Made by a program: the position numbers and the translations under genes
Shown: positions 23,360-41,850 of the stretch, in pieces
Layout of the letters: every line of letters starts with the position of its first letter
How positions within the stretch are numbered: position 1 is the stretch's first letter
The notes under the pieces: generated by a model
What the model saw: the letters and a program-made list of their open reading frames with translations, nothing else
Databases searched by the model: none
Told to the model about the DNA's origin: nothing
DNA from: Onchocerca volvulus
Taxonomy: Eukaryota; Nematoda; Chromadorea; Rhabditida; Onchocercidae
Direction: 5' to 3'
NCBI GenBank assembly: GCA_000499405.2
Contig: HG738137.1
Span: 4,960,001 to 5,024,000, forward strand
DNA length: 64,000 bases

Positions 23360-25176
23360 TTTGGACTTTTATGACTTTTCATAAAAGTTTATGTGAACTG
23401 CAAAAAAATAAGGATTTCAGAATTTCTTCACAATTAATGAATATTGTCAAGTAACTCAACTCCCGATAAAAATTTCTGATTTATTCTTCAATTATTTACA
23501 GCCCTAAAACTTTCTCAAATACAGTTTCAAACATGAAAACAGAGAAAACCCGATATTTACCATGAATTCTACTCTCTATATGCCACTAAATTTTGACTAC
23601 AACCGAAAAATAATCGTAACAGTCCAATCTTAAATTCAAAACTAAAATGTTAAATTAATTAACTGCACATTCTTTTTTCAAATTTCTAAATGAAATTTGT
23701 AACAATAAAAATTTATTTCACATAACGAAAGCTATCTTTATTTTGACTAAAATTCAGAAATGCAAATTTTTATTCCGACTAAACCAGACTCATATCAATT
23801 TCAAATGGAAGTAAATTACAACTTAAAATTCCTCGGTAGTATAAGAAATGAAATTTTCAAACAAACATTTAAGCAGCGATCTTCACTAACAATTTACAAA
23901 ACAAAGAATGAGTGTCAGATGCATCATTTACCGCCACTGATACATAATTACAATGAACTTGAAGTTATGGGATGAAATGTGAAGAAAATAGAGAATTTCG
24001 AGACTCTTAAGATTCAGCAACTGTTTCTTCCACATCTTCTTGCAATCTTCAATTCTTATGATATTGATATTTATCAGTTTTGACACTTTTTGCTCAGCAT
24101 TCAATACTCGCAACCTCTGATCTTGAAAAATGAGATCTAAGGATTGAAGAGTTATTTTCATTTTAAACTACTGGATGAAATGCATAATTAATTTTATCAC
24201 TCACAAAAATGATAAATTATTTAAAATGATTGTTTTAGCAAATTTTAGAGATACATCAATATCTGAACGAAGAAATGGAGAAAATATCCCAATTCATTAG
24301 CAGTAACAGTAAAATAATTAGTAGGGAAATTTCTCACAGTTTGTGGGCTTGGAAACCTCTGTGACATGACTAGACTAACGAAGCTAATTATGTTTAATAA
24401 GACTGCCACAGTTCGAATAAATCATCCACTGCAATAGTTCTGACAAATTTACTGAAAATTCCAATAAGTTCTAACGTTTAAACCTTCTTATCTGGCAGCT
24501 AACAACATGAGCACAAAAAGCATACAAAATGAGATTTTTCTGCAACGAAATCGTATTTTAACGTCCGTTTTAATCTTTTTGTTGTTAAGAATCGACAGAG
24601 ATATCATGCCTAGATATGAATTACTAATTTCATTTCACTATTAATTTAAATAGATATTGAATTTCTGAGTTCTTATGACGAATAAATATCATCTTACATG
24701 CTCGAACTTATTTTTATAAGAATCGTATAAAATCCATCTCCAGCAAATATTCATAAAATGAATCCAACTGAATTATCCTAAAGATTAACCGCAAAACATA
24801 CAAACAGTTATTCCCATACTGTGTTATGTACATCAATTATAAAAATTAGTTCGAAAAAAAAAAAAAAAGACAAAAACATAGACAAACTTTCCGAAACTTC
24901 TGTTTGACTATTCGAGATTCTCGCCACTGAGCTGCAGATAAATAATATTTGTCCAAGCTTTCTACTAATAAAGCCTTATTTTATCATCGAAAATAAAAAC
25001 CCAAATCAAGGGATAAAATGAATAAGATGAACAAAGAAGCTTGCTCTGAATTATTCGGTGTTCATATGTTTTATTCTCATATATCATATTATAAATTTTT
25101 GAATCGTTCTTCAAATACCGGTAAATAAAAAATTTATTTCTATTAACAATGTCTATTTCATTCGTGTTGAGTAGTA

Positions 25177-25211
<35 letters not shown>

Positions 25212-25483
25212 GCAAGCACATAAACAACGAAGCCATGTAGCGTAAAAATTACAAAGTTGCGATTATTATTAAACTAATTCAACACTTTCATTAACTCTAA
25301 CCCGAAAATTTCTGCGCTAAATACCTTTTTAATTTGTAGTAGTTCTTCCAAGTCAAAAATTACAGGAAGTTAAAAAACATTTCAGACGAAAGCTATCAGC
25401 AGAAATAATGTGAAAAATCCATCACTAAAGACATTTAAATAAATAACAACAAATTATTACAAATATATGAACAATCTGAATTA
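23360..25483. other. Intergenic between FIG4 and the Pol III subunit gene
   Basis: This 2.1 kb holds the 5' flank of FIG4 and the 3' flank of the RPC7 gene. A 77-codon minus frame at 23928-24161 starts with a helical-looking stretch (MKITLQSLDLIFQDQ) but has no supporting exon or family. A TA microsatellite is at 25180-25209. Nothing else is supported. Confidence 0.5.
25180..25209. repeat. (TA) microsatellite, about 15 units
   Basis: Uninterrupted alternating AT from 25180 to 25209, about 300 bp beyond the stop codon side of the RPC7 gene. Confidence 0.9.
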
Positions 25484-26779
25484 TCAAAAAGCATTATCAT
25501 CATCTAAATTATCATCCGAGCCAATATCACCGTAATTTTCACCATTATCGAAATAAGAATGAATATAATCGTTATCTTCTTCTTGGTAATCATCATCCGA
25601 TAATGCTTCCTAGCAACATCATGAAATTATAAAAACAAAAACTCCGGAAAATTCTAAATAAAAAATGGCTTTGATCTTTGACAATTTGAAAATAAATAAC
25701 ATTTTTGAAGTGCAAAAAGCGAAAACACGATTGATACGAAATTATTAACCTGCTCTTCGTTTTCATTGTTTTGTTCTTCTTTTTCGCTTTCTTCATCATT
25801 TTCATCAATAGTTTCCTGGGTTTCAACTTCAGAACTACCCAATTTTTCGCTTTCCTCAAGTTTCGATAATTTCTCAACGACTTCATCGGTTCCTTTATCA
25901 ATTATTTTTCGTTTCTTTTTGACTGGTCTGCCAACATTTTTCGTCCAGCATAATTCATCCGGAAGTCGTGACCAATCTAAACAGAATTAAGTTCAGCAAT
26001 CGCGGAATTTAAGTACTCTTGTCCTTATCCTTTTTTATGAACCCTAAAAAAGAATAACAAAAAACAGAAATTGTTAAACAATTTTAATTATCTTAAAAGA
26101 AAGAAAAAAAAAGAAAAAAGAGTCACTCTCAATTTTCGAAAATTTTGGTTTTTCCTAAAAAAGAAATGTCTAAAAATTATAAATATCAAAGTCAAGACTC
26201 TAAGAATATGGGAAAAAATTAGAATGATGTTTGAAAGTAATAATGACCTGGTCTGAATTCTTCTTTTTCAATTTCTCTGTATTTATCTGTATAACGTTTA
26301 AACTCAGAACTCCGTTCTTTTACTTCGAAATAAAAAGACGATTCGTGAAAACGACTGAGCAATTCTTGTCGTAATTCAATCATGTATTGCAATTCATCCG
26401 TTTTCTCCAGCGGCAAAACCATCTGCGAAACCGGCTGCAAATCTAATGTTATATCCACTTTCAATGTATTTAAATATAAATTATGAATTTCCAATTACGT
26501 GACTCCGAAGGTAAAAATTGGGAGCCAGTTGCTTGCATATCTACTTCAACGAAATTCTTATGAATAAATATGAGCATTGTCTTTGTGTGTCCTTCTGAAA
26601 AAATATTTGTGGACGAATTGGAAAATTCATTTAAAACTTGCTGGATAAGTAGGTTGCGACTCCAAGATCACTTTTGCAAATGCACTCATTTCATGACGGG
26701 CAATACCCAATGCGTTTGCAACCGCCCGTAATCCAGAGGAAGTTTCACCTCGACCACCAGCACGATTACCTCGTGACAT
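25484..26779 (-). CDS. RNA polymerase III subunit RPC7/RPC31 (POLR3G-like), 4 exons
   Basis: This subunit belongs to the RPC3-RPC6-RPC7 subcomplex, which helps RNA polymerase III initiate on tRNA and 5S genes in the nucleus. Exons 26638-26779, 26248-26442, 25750-25976 and 25484-25609 join in phase to 229 aa (human RPC7 is 223). Family marks in order are a Gly/Arg-rich start (MSRGNRAGGRG), a central helical segment (DELQYMIELRQELLSRF, then YTDKYREIEKEEFRPGDWSRLPDEL), a basic patch (VKKKRKIIDKGTDE) and an acidic C-terminus with NDYIHSYFDNGENYGD, closely matching the human tail. The neighbouring genes on the same strand are 1.5 and 2.1 kb away, too far for a typical nematode operon. Confidence 0.93.
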
Positions 26780-28308
26780 CCTTTAAACTGATGACACTAA
26801 ACCAGTTGCAAAATTGAACTTAATTATAAAGCTGAATACAACAATCTTCGAAAGAAAAAACTTTTAAAAACTCGATTGCATCTATTCGCCTCCCAAATTT
26901 ACTGACATTTGGACATGCCTATATCAAATAAGCATTTCAAAATTATGAGCTGCATTTCTGTCCTTACTCAGTACTAATAAAATTACTGAATTAAGAATTT
27001 TCTAGAAATCTAATCTAACCCAATAATACGACATTCCTCTATCATTTGAAAGTACTCTCTGCAATTTGAAAACAGCACAAACAAATAAAAAGTAACTCAA
27101 GATTCCATTTTGAAATTTTTATCATAAATATTAAAATTTTACATAAAGATGATAAGAAACACTCAAACGCAACAGTTGGAAATGACAAAACTGCTTATAT
27201 ATTCTCTCCATCAATATATGAAAACAATGCTGGAACTCGCAACAAGTAAATAATGAAATATTAAACTCAATCTTATGAGTTTTGAAATTCATGCCAAAGA
27301 GAAAATTGTAACCAAATTCTGTAAACTGAGAATTAAATATGTGATCAACCCGTAAAATTTATCACCCACCCGAGATAACATTTTTTAAATTGCAAGTATA
27401 TGAATCTTGAAAAATTATAAGCGAGAAATCACAAGAAAATTAATGATGAAAAAAACAATGACTACCAGTCCTATAAAATTTGTTGAACTGATTCAGTTAT
27501 AATACAAATTTCAATCGCAGTACTTTCCAAAATGAGCAAGTTAATTTAAAAAATCTCGCTTCAAATATGGAAATGAACAAACAACTCCAAAACTTACTAA
27601 GAACCTAAAACATGACAAGTTTAGAAATTCTACCGCTCTGTACTTGCTTTATCCGTGCCATCAGTCGCACTTACCTAAAATACTTGAAATTAAAATTTGA
27701 TATATTGCGAAAAAGATTTCTTCTCACTTCTCACTAAGATTTCTTCTCGCTGGCATAAAAATCTTTTGCTAACTAAAAAATGAAGGATTGTATGGAAATT
27801 CAAAAATTAATTCTATCGTTCACGTTGATAAACCGTAAATGCCGATATCTAATGTTAATTTGAATCACAGTAAACAATTTCGTGAAATGATATTTGATAA
27901 TGTCAATCGATAAAAATTCCATCCAGTCTGCTTATTAAACTAAAGGTAATTTGCTGCTACCCCTTACTCTGTATAGAAATAATGGCATCTTCTTGTCGCG
28001 CTTGAAGATATTTTAAAAATTTGACATTCAATTATTTCTACTTTTGCAACAAAATGAAGTAGCTGGGATTAATTTCATACAATAGATTATTAAAAATAGT
28101 CAATAAACATGAGATCAAGTAATTCTAACTTCAAAAACTTATTAGTAGCATGGATGATTAACGGAATGTAAACTGAATTAAAAGTTTCCACTTTATTTTG
28201 TGATAAGCTGTTGAACTGAACTTAAAACATTGCTGGAACAATATTTTTGCTCATCCTTGATATTGAAAGAAACCGATCACTTCAAATGCTTCTTTTAATG
28301 AAACACAA
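26780..28308. other. Intergenic between RPC7 and m-AAA protease genes
   Basis: 1.5 kb with no supported gene. It includes the RPC7 5' flank and the 3' flank of the protease gene. A short direct repeat, AAGATTTCTTCTC(A/G)CT, occurs near 27713 and 27738. Confidence 0.5.
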
Positions 28309-33776
<5,468 letters not shown>

Positions 33777-34249
33777 ATTCCATTCCCATGTTTGAGATCC
33801 ATTTTGCAGCAATGAGATAATCGAAACTTCCGGAACGATAGTACCCTTTAAACCACTCTTTCATACATTTGATGATTATTAACTTTTAAATTCATAAATT
33901 CAAAATAGTGTAAGAAAGCGACCAATGTCAATAAAATTCAACTTAGTGAGTAAATAAATTTTCTATTGTTCATTTTATAGCACAAGTTGCTATTAAATTG
34001 TGATAATTTGTTATATGAAAAAAATAACTTTCAAATCAATTTTTGCTTGCAAGTTTTTTAATAACCTATTTAATAGTTGGTTATAAAGGACATAAGCAAT
34101 ATCCAAAAAAGTTACTATTACTAAATATGCAAATAAATAGCTTTAAAAAAAAAAATCTTTTTTTTGTTGTTAAAAATTTGCAGTTGAACCTAACTCATTT
34201 ATTATATTTTAAAATTGAACTTAACTTTATATTATGTTATATTATAGTA

Positions 34250-34564
34250 TTACTGGTTTTTATATTGTTTCAAATTAGCAAAAGCGCAAACCTTGGAAAG
34301 CGAAGTGTTAGTTAGTGATGCTCTCAACTGGGCGCATCCTCTTTTATGGATTTTACATCGCAGTCGACTTAACGTATCAATAAGGCGACGTTCCAAACGT
34401 ATCATATCTAAGCCAAATAAGTAAATTTAATTAATTTTCATCACACATGACAATAACAAGCTTCATGAGCAAACTTCCCCAGCACAAGAAACCCGGACAG
34501 CTACGGTGATAATACCAGCCAACTTCCTCAACAATTTCTCCATTTCCTCTTCTGGCCGATCCAT
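34250..34564 (-). CDS. Small helical protein of unknown function (2 exons, 68 aa)
   Basis: Exon 34516-34564 (MDRPEEEMEKLLRKLA) joins in phase 1 across an intron with GTATTA...TTAG borders to an exon beginning at 34407 (DMIRLERRLIDTLSRLRCK). The joined sequence makes one continuous charged amphipathic helix, which is the main argument that the splice is real. Read to the first stop, the product is 68 aa and ends at 34250. An alternative donor at 34292 (GTTTGC) would let it continue into another exon that I could not identify. The family is not recognised. It lies 474 bp upstream of the m-AAA protease on the same strand and 432 bp from divergent SLC25A46, so it could share a promoter with the latter or be co-transcribed with the former. 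Confidence 0.45.
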
Positions 34565-34995
34565 CACATTGCGAATTATATGGCTCGTTCCAGATGGTAC
34601 GCGGAAAAAACACGTATGTTAGAAGTGGGAGTATAGTTTTGGTGATTTGGTGAGATTTCGAGTGTTTTGCTGGGAAGGTATAAAGGGAGTTAGTTTCAAT
34701 AAACAGATTTTGCTAGCAAGTATTCGCAAGTTCGTAATTCGCAAATATTTTGCAAATTAATGTCTGGATGGATTGATTCCCATCGTGCTGTAGTTGTATT
34801 AACAGATTGATTCAACTGGATTGAAATAAATCAATAGGAAAAGGAATAATCAAACAAATAATAGATCATTCAGCCAATACACCGACTCCAATACAATTCA
34901 TTTTGTACTTGAGGAGTATTATTGTAAGTTGAAAAACAATGCTTCAGAATACGGCGGAAACTGAGTTATAAGAACCATTATCGTAACGAAGTGAA
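34565..34995. promoter_or_regulatory. Divergent intergenic region (probable bidirectional promoter)
   Basis: 431 bp between the start codons of the small minus-strand gene and plus-strand SLC25A46. Its position makes it the likely promoter for both. No TATA box or known factor site is claimed. Confidence 0.45.
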
Positions 34996-37900
34996 ATGTC
35001 AGTTAACTATTTTCGAGACAAACAGACAGCAAATTTGACCGGAATGCATCACAGATTTGGGTCGAATGGTTTGTTTTGTTCTTTTCTAGTAGTCGATCAA
35101 AAGAAATTAGTTCTAAATTTTGATCCATGGGCGAATACAAAAAAGTTTTCTGCACGGCCATGACCAATATGAAAATAAATTTCAGCCTAAATAAAATTAA
35201 TTATAACTGTAAGTTATTTTATTAGTTCTCACAATTATTTTGTGTTCTTAATGTCTACAATTAATCCATAACACATTCTATTTGATCGATTGTATTTCGA
35301 TTTTCCAAAATTTTCAGTTCTTATTCTTTCTTCAAGCAGCATTTTTGTATTTCTAGCAAAGGAATTTTCTTTTTTATTAGTGTAGCATCATTTCTAGGCA
35401 CTTTTGGAAGTGATCAATTAATAGAACCGTTCTCGGCAGATTTTGCACCTGGTTTTATGACACCAGCAACACTTTCTAAACCAGCTAACGAAAGCGCATC
35501 ATCGCCACGAAAACCACATGATCCGATGGCCAATGTTTCTATTGGCATCACTGAGTTGGTTGTCTTTATTAAAATAAATTTTGAAAATCTTTATTGTTTA
35601 AATCTTTTATCAATACTTTCTGAATTTTATTGAGATTTTGCTGATTTTTCAGAAATTTATTTCAGTTTGGTTACGAAAATACTTATTAGTCATCCATGTA
35701 CAGTTTTGAGACGACAATGTCAAGTTCATCAATTCGCCAGATCACTTCATCTTACCCCCTTTACTTTAATTCCTGTTGTTTATAAAATAACTAGTAGCGA
35801 GGTTAGTTGAAACATACCATTTACTTCTCAAATTCGTCGCTTAATAATATATTGATAATGGTAGTATTGTAATTACTATTCCGTTGTTTTCTAGCAAGAG
35901 AAACATTTATGCATTTTAACTTGAAATTGATGAATTATTTGAAAATGGTTTTAGTTTCGAAACATTGTAAATCTGTAAATTCAGGGACTTCTAACTTTGT
36001 GGAAAGGTACCATTGGTTCAGGTATCCTTTGGGGTTTATCTACTGTTGGAGAAATATTGATTGCCGATATATTTGGTCTTCCCCGGTTTGTTTTTATCTC
36101 AGTGAGATTTTTTTTTTAAATATATCGTTCCGGTATTGATTGTCCGGCAAAAATTCGGATAATTTCAGGCATTATGTAAAGCACGGAAGCGTCAAGAAAT
36201 ATTGTCACCATCTTATTTTGAAAGCGTAAGTATTTGTTTTAGGTTTTTTTATTTTTCTTCATTCTTCATTGAATAATTGAAATGATTTTTTTTTCAGCTT
36301 AACTGCAGTTTGCATGACTCCATTTATTGTGTCATCCTTCATCGAAACTGTCAGAGTAAATAATTTAATTAACTTCAGTGAGAAAACTTGGGAAAAAATT
36401 TCTTGATTATTAGTGTGCTGTTGAGGATGGGAGATATGGCAAATGAGCTTTACAGTATTTTCAAGAATTTACAAGCAAAAATGTTATGCAAGCATTATCT
36501 TATACTTGCACAATTCAAATTTTATTCAATTTTTGGAATTTTGATAGCGAGATTGAAAGCTAAATATAATTTCATTTCGTTTTTGGTCTATCTAATAGAA
36601 GTTATTTTTCTGGACCACTTAACTGAAATCAATAAATTTTTATAAAAGCAATATTGTAGAGCGAAAGTGGCATTGGTGATGAGTTCCGTGTAATGGATGT
36701 GGTGACAAATGGAATAAGTCGTTTACGACTTGACTTTATCGGGCCAAGAGATAACAGTAAACGTTTTTCATTGTTATATCTTGTAATACCTACGGCTTGT
36801 TTATTCACATCGCGCTATTTGATAACGATCAGTATCTATGATTGGACATATGTTTTGGCTAGACGATATGTTGTAAGCGCATTCTGCACTTCGAATTCTT
36901 CTAACATTTCATTGATGCAAGAAATGAACTTTTATTTTCTATTCTATAAATTTAGAAAGGAGACTAAAATAAAATATGTTGCATATTATTTACACGAGAA
37001 ATTATTTTAGAATCGGAAACCATTGCATGAGAAAACCGTTTTTCATCAATATTTTCCTCAGATATTTGCAACTTTAACATCACAAACGCTTGCTGATTTT
37101 GTCTTATACCCATTCGAAACCGTAATTCATCGTCTTTATATTCAGGGTATGATTGCGAGAACTTCATAAAGTTTCAAGAAGTCATTTCAAGATCCGATTC
37201 GAGATTTGACTTTATCATTTTTTGGAGGAAGTTTTACAAAGCATTGAAACTAAATTTTCAGGAACACGAACATTAATAGATAATTTGGACAATGGTGTCA
37301 CCGCTATCTCAATAACAGCAAAATATGTTGGATTTTTTGATTGTTTCAGGACAATCATAAATCGAGAAAGCTTCTGGTCTCTTTATGCGGTATGTTCAAC
37401 TTGGAATAAGTAAATTCTATTGTTGATGATTTTGAAATTATTTTATAAACTGAGAAACCATCTTAGACACTAGTATTCTAGAAATCGTTATGCTTGCTTC
37501 CCATATAAATGTACTTTTGGTCTTTTAACATGTGATTTCTAAACTAAATGATTGTGAAATATTTTTCTGATTTGCTTTTAATTTTCCTTTTAAACTCCAG
37601 ATTTTGAACCAAGAATTTCATTTAAAAATAGTTTGCTTAATTCTTTTCTTTTTTTAGGGTGTTGGAGCACTTGGTTTACAGTATATCTTGCACTTATGTT
37701 TACTTCGCTTCATTCGGACAGTGATTAAGTATGGTAACCGAGTAACTAGTGTACAACAACAAGAAGCTATTGCTATGGCTAGTAGTACATCATCTCACCG
37801 GTTGACGCCTCTGCTATACGATTCACCATCTTCTGAAAATGGATCATCTTCACCCCTTACAGAGGATATATCTGATAATTTTAGAGCAAGGTTTATATAT

Positions 37901-38216
37901 CAGCTCTCTCTCAAAAAATTTTCCATTATTCATTTCATGCTTTATAGTTTTTTCAAGTGGTTAACATTTTTTAGAAATATATTATAAGTTTCTGTATCTA
38001 TTTCTCTAATCTATTTTTTCTTCACAGATTCACATTATTTTGCATTATAATTTTTTTCAACTGTAAAGTTCATTTAATATTTGCAGATATCCAGCTTTTG
38101 GACAAACTATCAGTACATTTGGACGTACTTCACCTCCACTACTTGCTTCTTCGACATCAAATTTCTTTTCGAATTGGCCATCTGGGCTTTATCCAGAAAC
38201 AAATACCAATCAGTAG
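34996..38216 (+). CDS. SLC25A46-like mitochondrial outer-membrane carrier-family protein, 11 exons
   Basis: SLC25A46 is a degenerate carrier-family protein of the mitochondrial outer membrane that affects fusion/fission balance and lipid and cristae organisation (Ugo1-related). Exons: 34996-35068, 35398-35554, 35666-35801, 35985-36085, 36169-36225, 36298-36355, 36660-36872, 37011-37146, 37262-37389, 37658-37890 and 38087-38216. All are in phase, giving 473 aa (human 418). Family segments are HPCTVLRRQCQVH (about 85-97), HLTPFTLIPVVY, LWKGTIGSG, SSFIETVR and the best-conserved LYPFETVIHRLYIQGTRT (about 297-314). The N-terminus is shorter than the human one. After the last carrier helix there is a Ser/Thr-rich tail of about 90 residues (from about 380) not present in the human protein. 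Confidence 0.94.
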
Positions 38217-41200
38217 TTTTAAATTGTAACACCTTTAGGGATGAAATGCTTTTTTCGTAATAGTTTAGGATTCATGTAACAAGTTGAAAAGTTCGATTTT
38301 TATATTTGTCAAGTGTTATGCTACTCATGTATTTGCTGAAAGAATATGTCAAAAATACTGTTCTAATTACGGAAAATCGGAAGTATTACAATGCTAAGAA
38401 TGTGAAGGAAGCCATATTATTCCGATTCTAGTTCAATTTGATTAAATCTAATGATTTATTGTTAGTGATTGAGATTGTTTAGTGATATTAGAATGGTTTT
38501 CATAATCAAAATCAAAATGCAGTAAGTGGATTTAAATTTCAAAATAGATCCATGGGATTCTGTTTGAAAACTTTAAATAGAATTTGCTTAAATTTAAATG
38601 AAATTTTAGTTAAAGAAATTATGCCTTTTCATCGACTAATTCTTTTTTTTTGGCTTCAACATTTTTAGTCGTTAGAATAAAATAAATAATAGAATTTTTA
38701 GTTGTCACAGTCTGTTAGCATTTTTAAAATAATTGAGCTGATTAACGTCAATATCACAAACTATGCAGTAATATAGAAAATACAACAGTATTATTTAACA
38801 GATATATTCTTAAAGTTATTTTTGCTAATCATGTTACATTCATCGCGTGCTTGCCAAGGATGAAGTTTATAATCACTTTCAACTAGATCTTAGTTGGTTA
38901 AAAAAAAATAATAAAATAAGAGGATTTAAATTGTATTTGAAAAACGAATTAAAAGGATTGTATATCAAAGCCGTTTTCAGTTTATCCTCAAATTTCCAAT
39001 TAGTATGACATCTCGCTTGTTTAAATAATACTAAATGAAAGATAGATATTGAATATTCCAATCAGACTATTTTTGATAAGTAAAATTGACGTGTGGGATG
39101 GAGCAGACATCCATTTCAAGTCTCCTAGTTTCCCACTCCATTCAAGCGGCGTCATTTTCAAACTGCGTTCCTTTTTTCTAAATGCTGAATTGGAAGAATT
39201 TTCTGCAGAGAAAGAGCAAAATTTTTGTCATAGACAGTTGAACTCATGCCCAAAATTCAAATATCAAACGTCAAGGAATCAAATGCATCATGTTTGCTGT
39301 TTTTCTAATTTTAAAGGATTAGAAGACTTATAAATCTTCCCGAAAGTTCATTGCCATTGTTTTATCTTCTCTTGGCAAATTTCTTATCATATATTGATGT
39401 TGATCCCCATCCTCTCTTATGCAGACTCATCTTTTAATTAACAATTGACAGAAGTACTAGACCACAATCTTGTATGCGAACAGCTGTCTTTGTTTTTGTT
39501 GAAAATTTTCTTCATTTTGAAAACCAGTTTTGAACCTTATTCTTTCAACATGATGAATCATAAAGGAATCTTTTGGTCTAGGCTGATTTTTTTTCTTTCA
39601 TACATTATCCAGTGTTTTCGCTTTTTCGTTCCAACTACTTATAATACATGATTAGGACTAGTTTAAGATGAGGACATCGACTTTCAATATTTGAAGAACT
39701 GAATATATGTACAAATATCATGTATCGTTGTTGTTGCTTTCTTATTTTATATTTGCTTCAGCGTTGCCATTTCTATCGTTAACAAGTTCTTTTTCCCTCT
39801 TTAATTCTTAGAAAGGACATTTGTGTAATTGAAAAATGGAATGAAAATTATTAAACCTGAAAAAATATTGGGATAATAGCATTTGGTTTATGAGTAACGG
39901 TTCATTTGAACATAAATATGAAACTGTACTCTTATAAATACAAAACATTGTAATCATACTTTTAATGGAAATATTCGAGAGGAACACTAATCTTTATTGT
40001 TTTTCAAGGTGGAATTATTTTAACTTTGATATTTTAACTTCTAATACGTCAGCATCCTCATGATTTTTGCTGATACGTGTTTTCGTAAAGTTTGGAAATT
40101 ATGAAAAAAAATAACATTTAGAAGTAGCCTTTTAACGAAAGTTTTGGAAATTCTTATGTAAGTGTAAATATTTTTCCTAATGAAGAATCAAAGAATTTTC
40201 TCGTCCTGATACTTTCAGTTCAAAATACTTCCTTTATGTTAATATTTTTAAGTAAGGAAAGTCGAAATTCACCATTTCTCTGTAACTGTTTATTTTAAAT
40301 TTTTATTATGAATGTTTTTTGAAATTTTATCATTAAAAGAGACTTTAAATTCATTTTAAAGAGAAAACATTTGACGCATCCATCCCTAATATTCATTTAC
40401 ATTTCAAATTCAATCAATTTTTTAACTACTATTCTAAACAATATGGGAGTTGCCAAACGAAAACTAAACAACGTTTGACTAATATCGATGGACAAATAAG
40501 CACAATGAAACATGTTATCGAAGAATCGCTTCCGAATTCATCCTCTCTGTTTCACAAATTTAACATTAATAAAGTGAAGCGAAAAAATTTCGAACACAAA
40601 ATTCACCCATCCAAACATATCTGAATATTTGCTGTAAGTATAATGCGATTTGAATGTGCAAATGGTGATCGAAAACTTTAATAAAATAATATCTGGGAAA
40701 CTATGGACTGACATGTCGGAATAGATCAATAAAATGTCCCAAACGAAGGGTAGACTGTAAAACACACTTCTCGAATTTAAGTTGACGCCACAAACTCCAA
40801 TGTTGCTTTTAAAAGGCAATTGTGGCTCAAATAATCAAGTATATAAAATAGATTGTCGTTGCCACTTATATGCATCGATACGCAATAATACGTAAATCTA
40901 GCTTTTCATTACAAATTTTACAAAAAAAAAGTTAACTGCGACCAAAAGTCCCATTGATTCGTTGAGAAATTAAATTAGAAAATCTGAGTAAGAATAATTA
41001 TGCAGGATAATTTGCAACATTCCTCAACTATTTGAAAAATCGATAGAGCTAAGAGGAATAGTGAGGCAGGTACTTTTCTGGATTTCATCAAAAGTAGCTG
41101 ATTTAAAAAAAAAAAAAAAACCATAAGTATGGCATTGAAATACTGTCCATCAAATACAGCATTGAATTGTCATACAGAATTAGGAGAGGAATTCAAGTTA

Positions 41201-41850
41201 TCTGTAATTGGAGGAATTTTTAAAATCTTAATCAATGTTTCACATCCCTTCTCCGGAAAACAGTCTAATACCGCGCCGAACGAAAAATGCTTGTGATGTT
41301 TATACGAACAAAACATAAAGCTGATGATATACACAGTTGATAATCATTTTATTTTGTTATTCCCATAAATCGATAGGCTGTACTGTGTAAATTTAACGCG
41401 ACAATTGACATCTTCTACTCTCTTTTTTTTTTCCTTCTTTCTTCATCCATAAGTCTATCACGCTGAGATTTTGCAACAAATTTCACTCTTCATCTTAAGG
41501 ATAAAAAAACTTGTCAAGCTTTAAGTAAGAAAAATAGGGTTTTTAATGAGATTTCGGAACGTATAAAAAATAATATGCCAATGTATATTTGATGCAAAAT
41601 CTGTAAAGTGAAGTGGTAGAGTCAACTGATCATTAATAATCAGAGAAAAGCAAGCCTATATTCCATGCTGAAGATTTTTCTAACTGAATTCATTACCCTT
41701 CAGCTTGTCATGACTCAAAATGAAATTAAATATATTTAAAAAGCAATATGGAGGAATAATTTTGCAAAGAATCTAAATTCTTGCTTCATATCAAGCATGT
41801 TTTTCAAACAATATCGCACAGATTCGAATTCAAAGGAAGATATTCCACAA
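38217..41850. other. Intergenic, no gene recognised
   Basis: 3.6 kb between the convergent SLC25A46 and IFT57 genes. An AATAAA near 38680 could serve SLC25A46. The open frames at 39049-39333 and 40538-40819 (about 93 codons each) have no family features or supporting exons. Confidence 0.5.

Noticed and set aside
23928..24161. 77-codon minus frame with a helical start, between FIG4 and RPC7
   Set aside because: Only the first 30 residues look protein-like; no second exon or known family could be found.
39049..39333. 94-codon plus frame after SLC25A46
   Set aside because: No family features or neighbouring exons.
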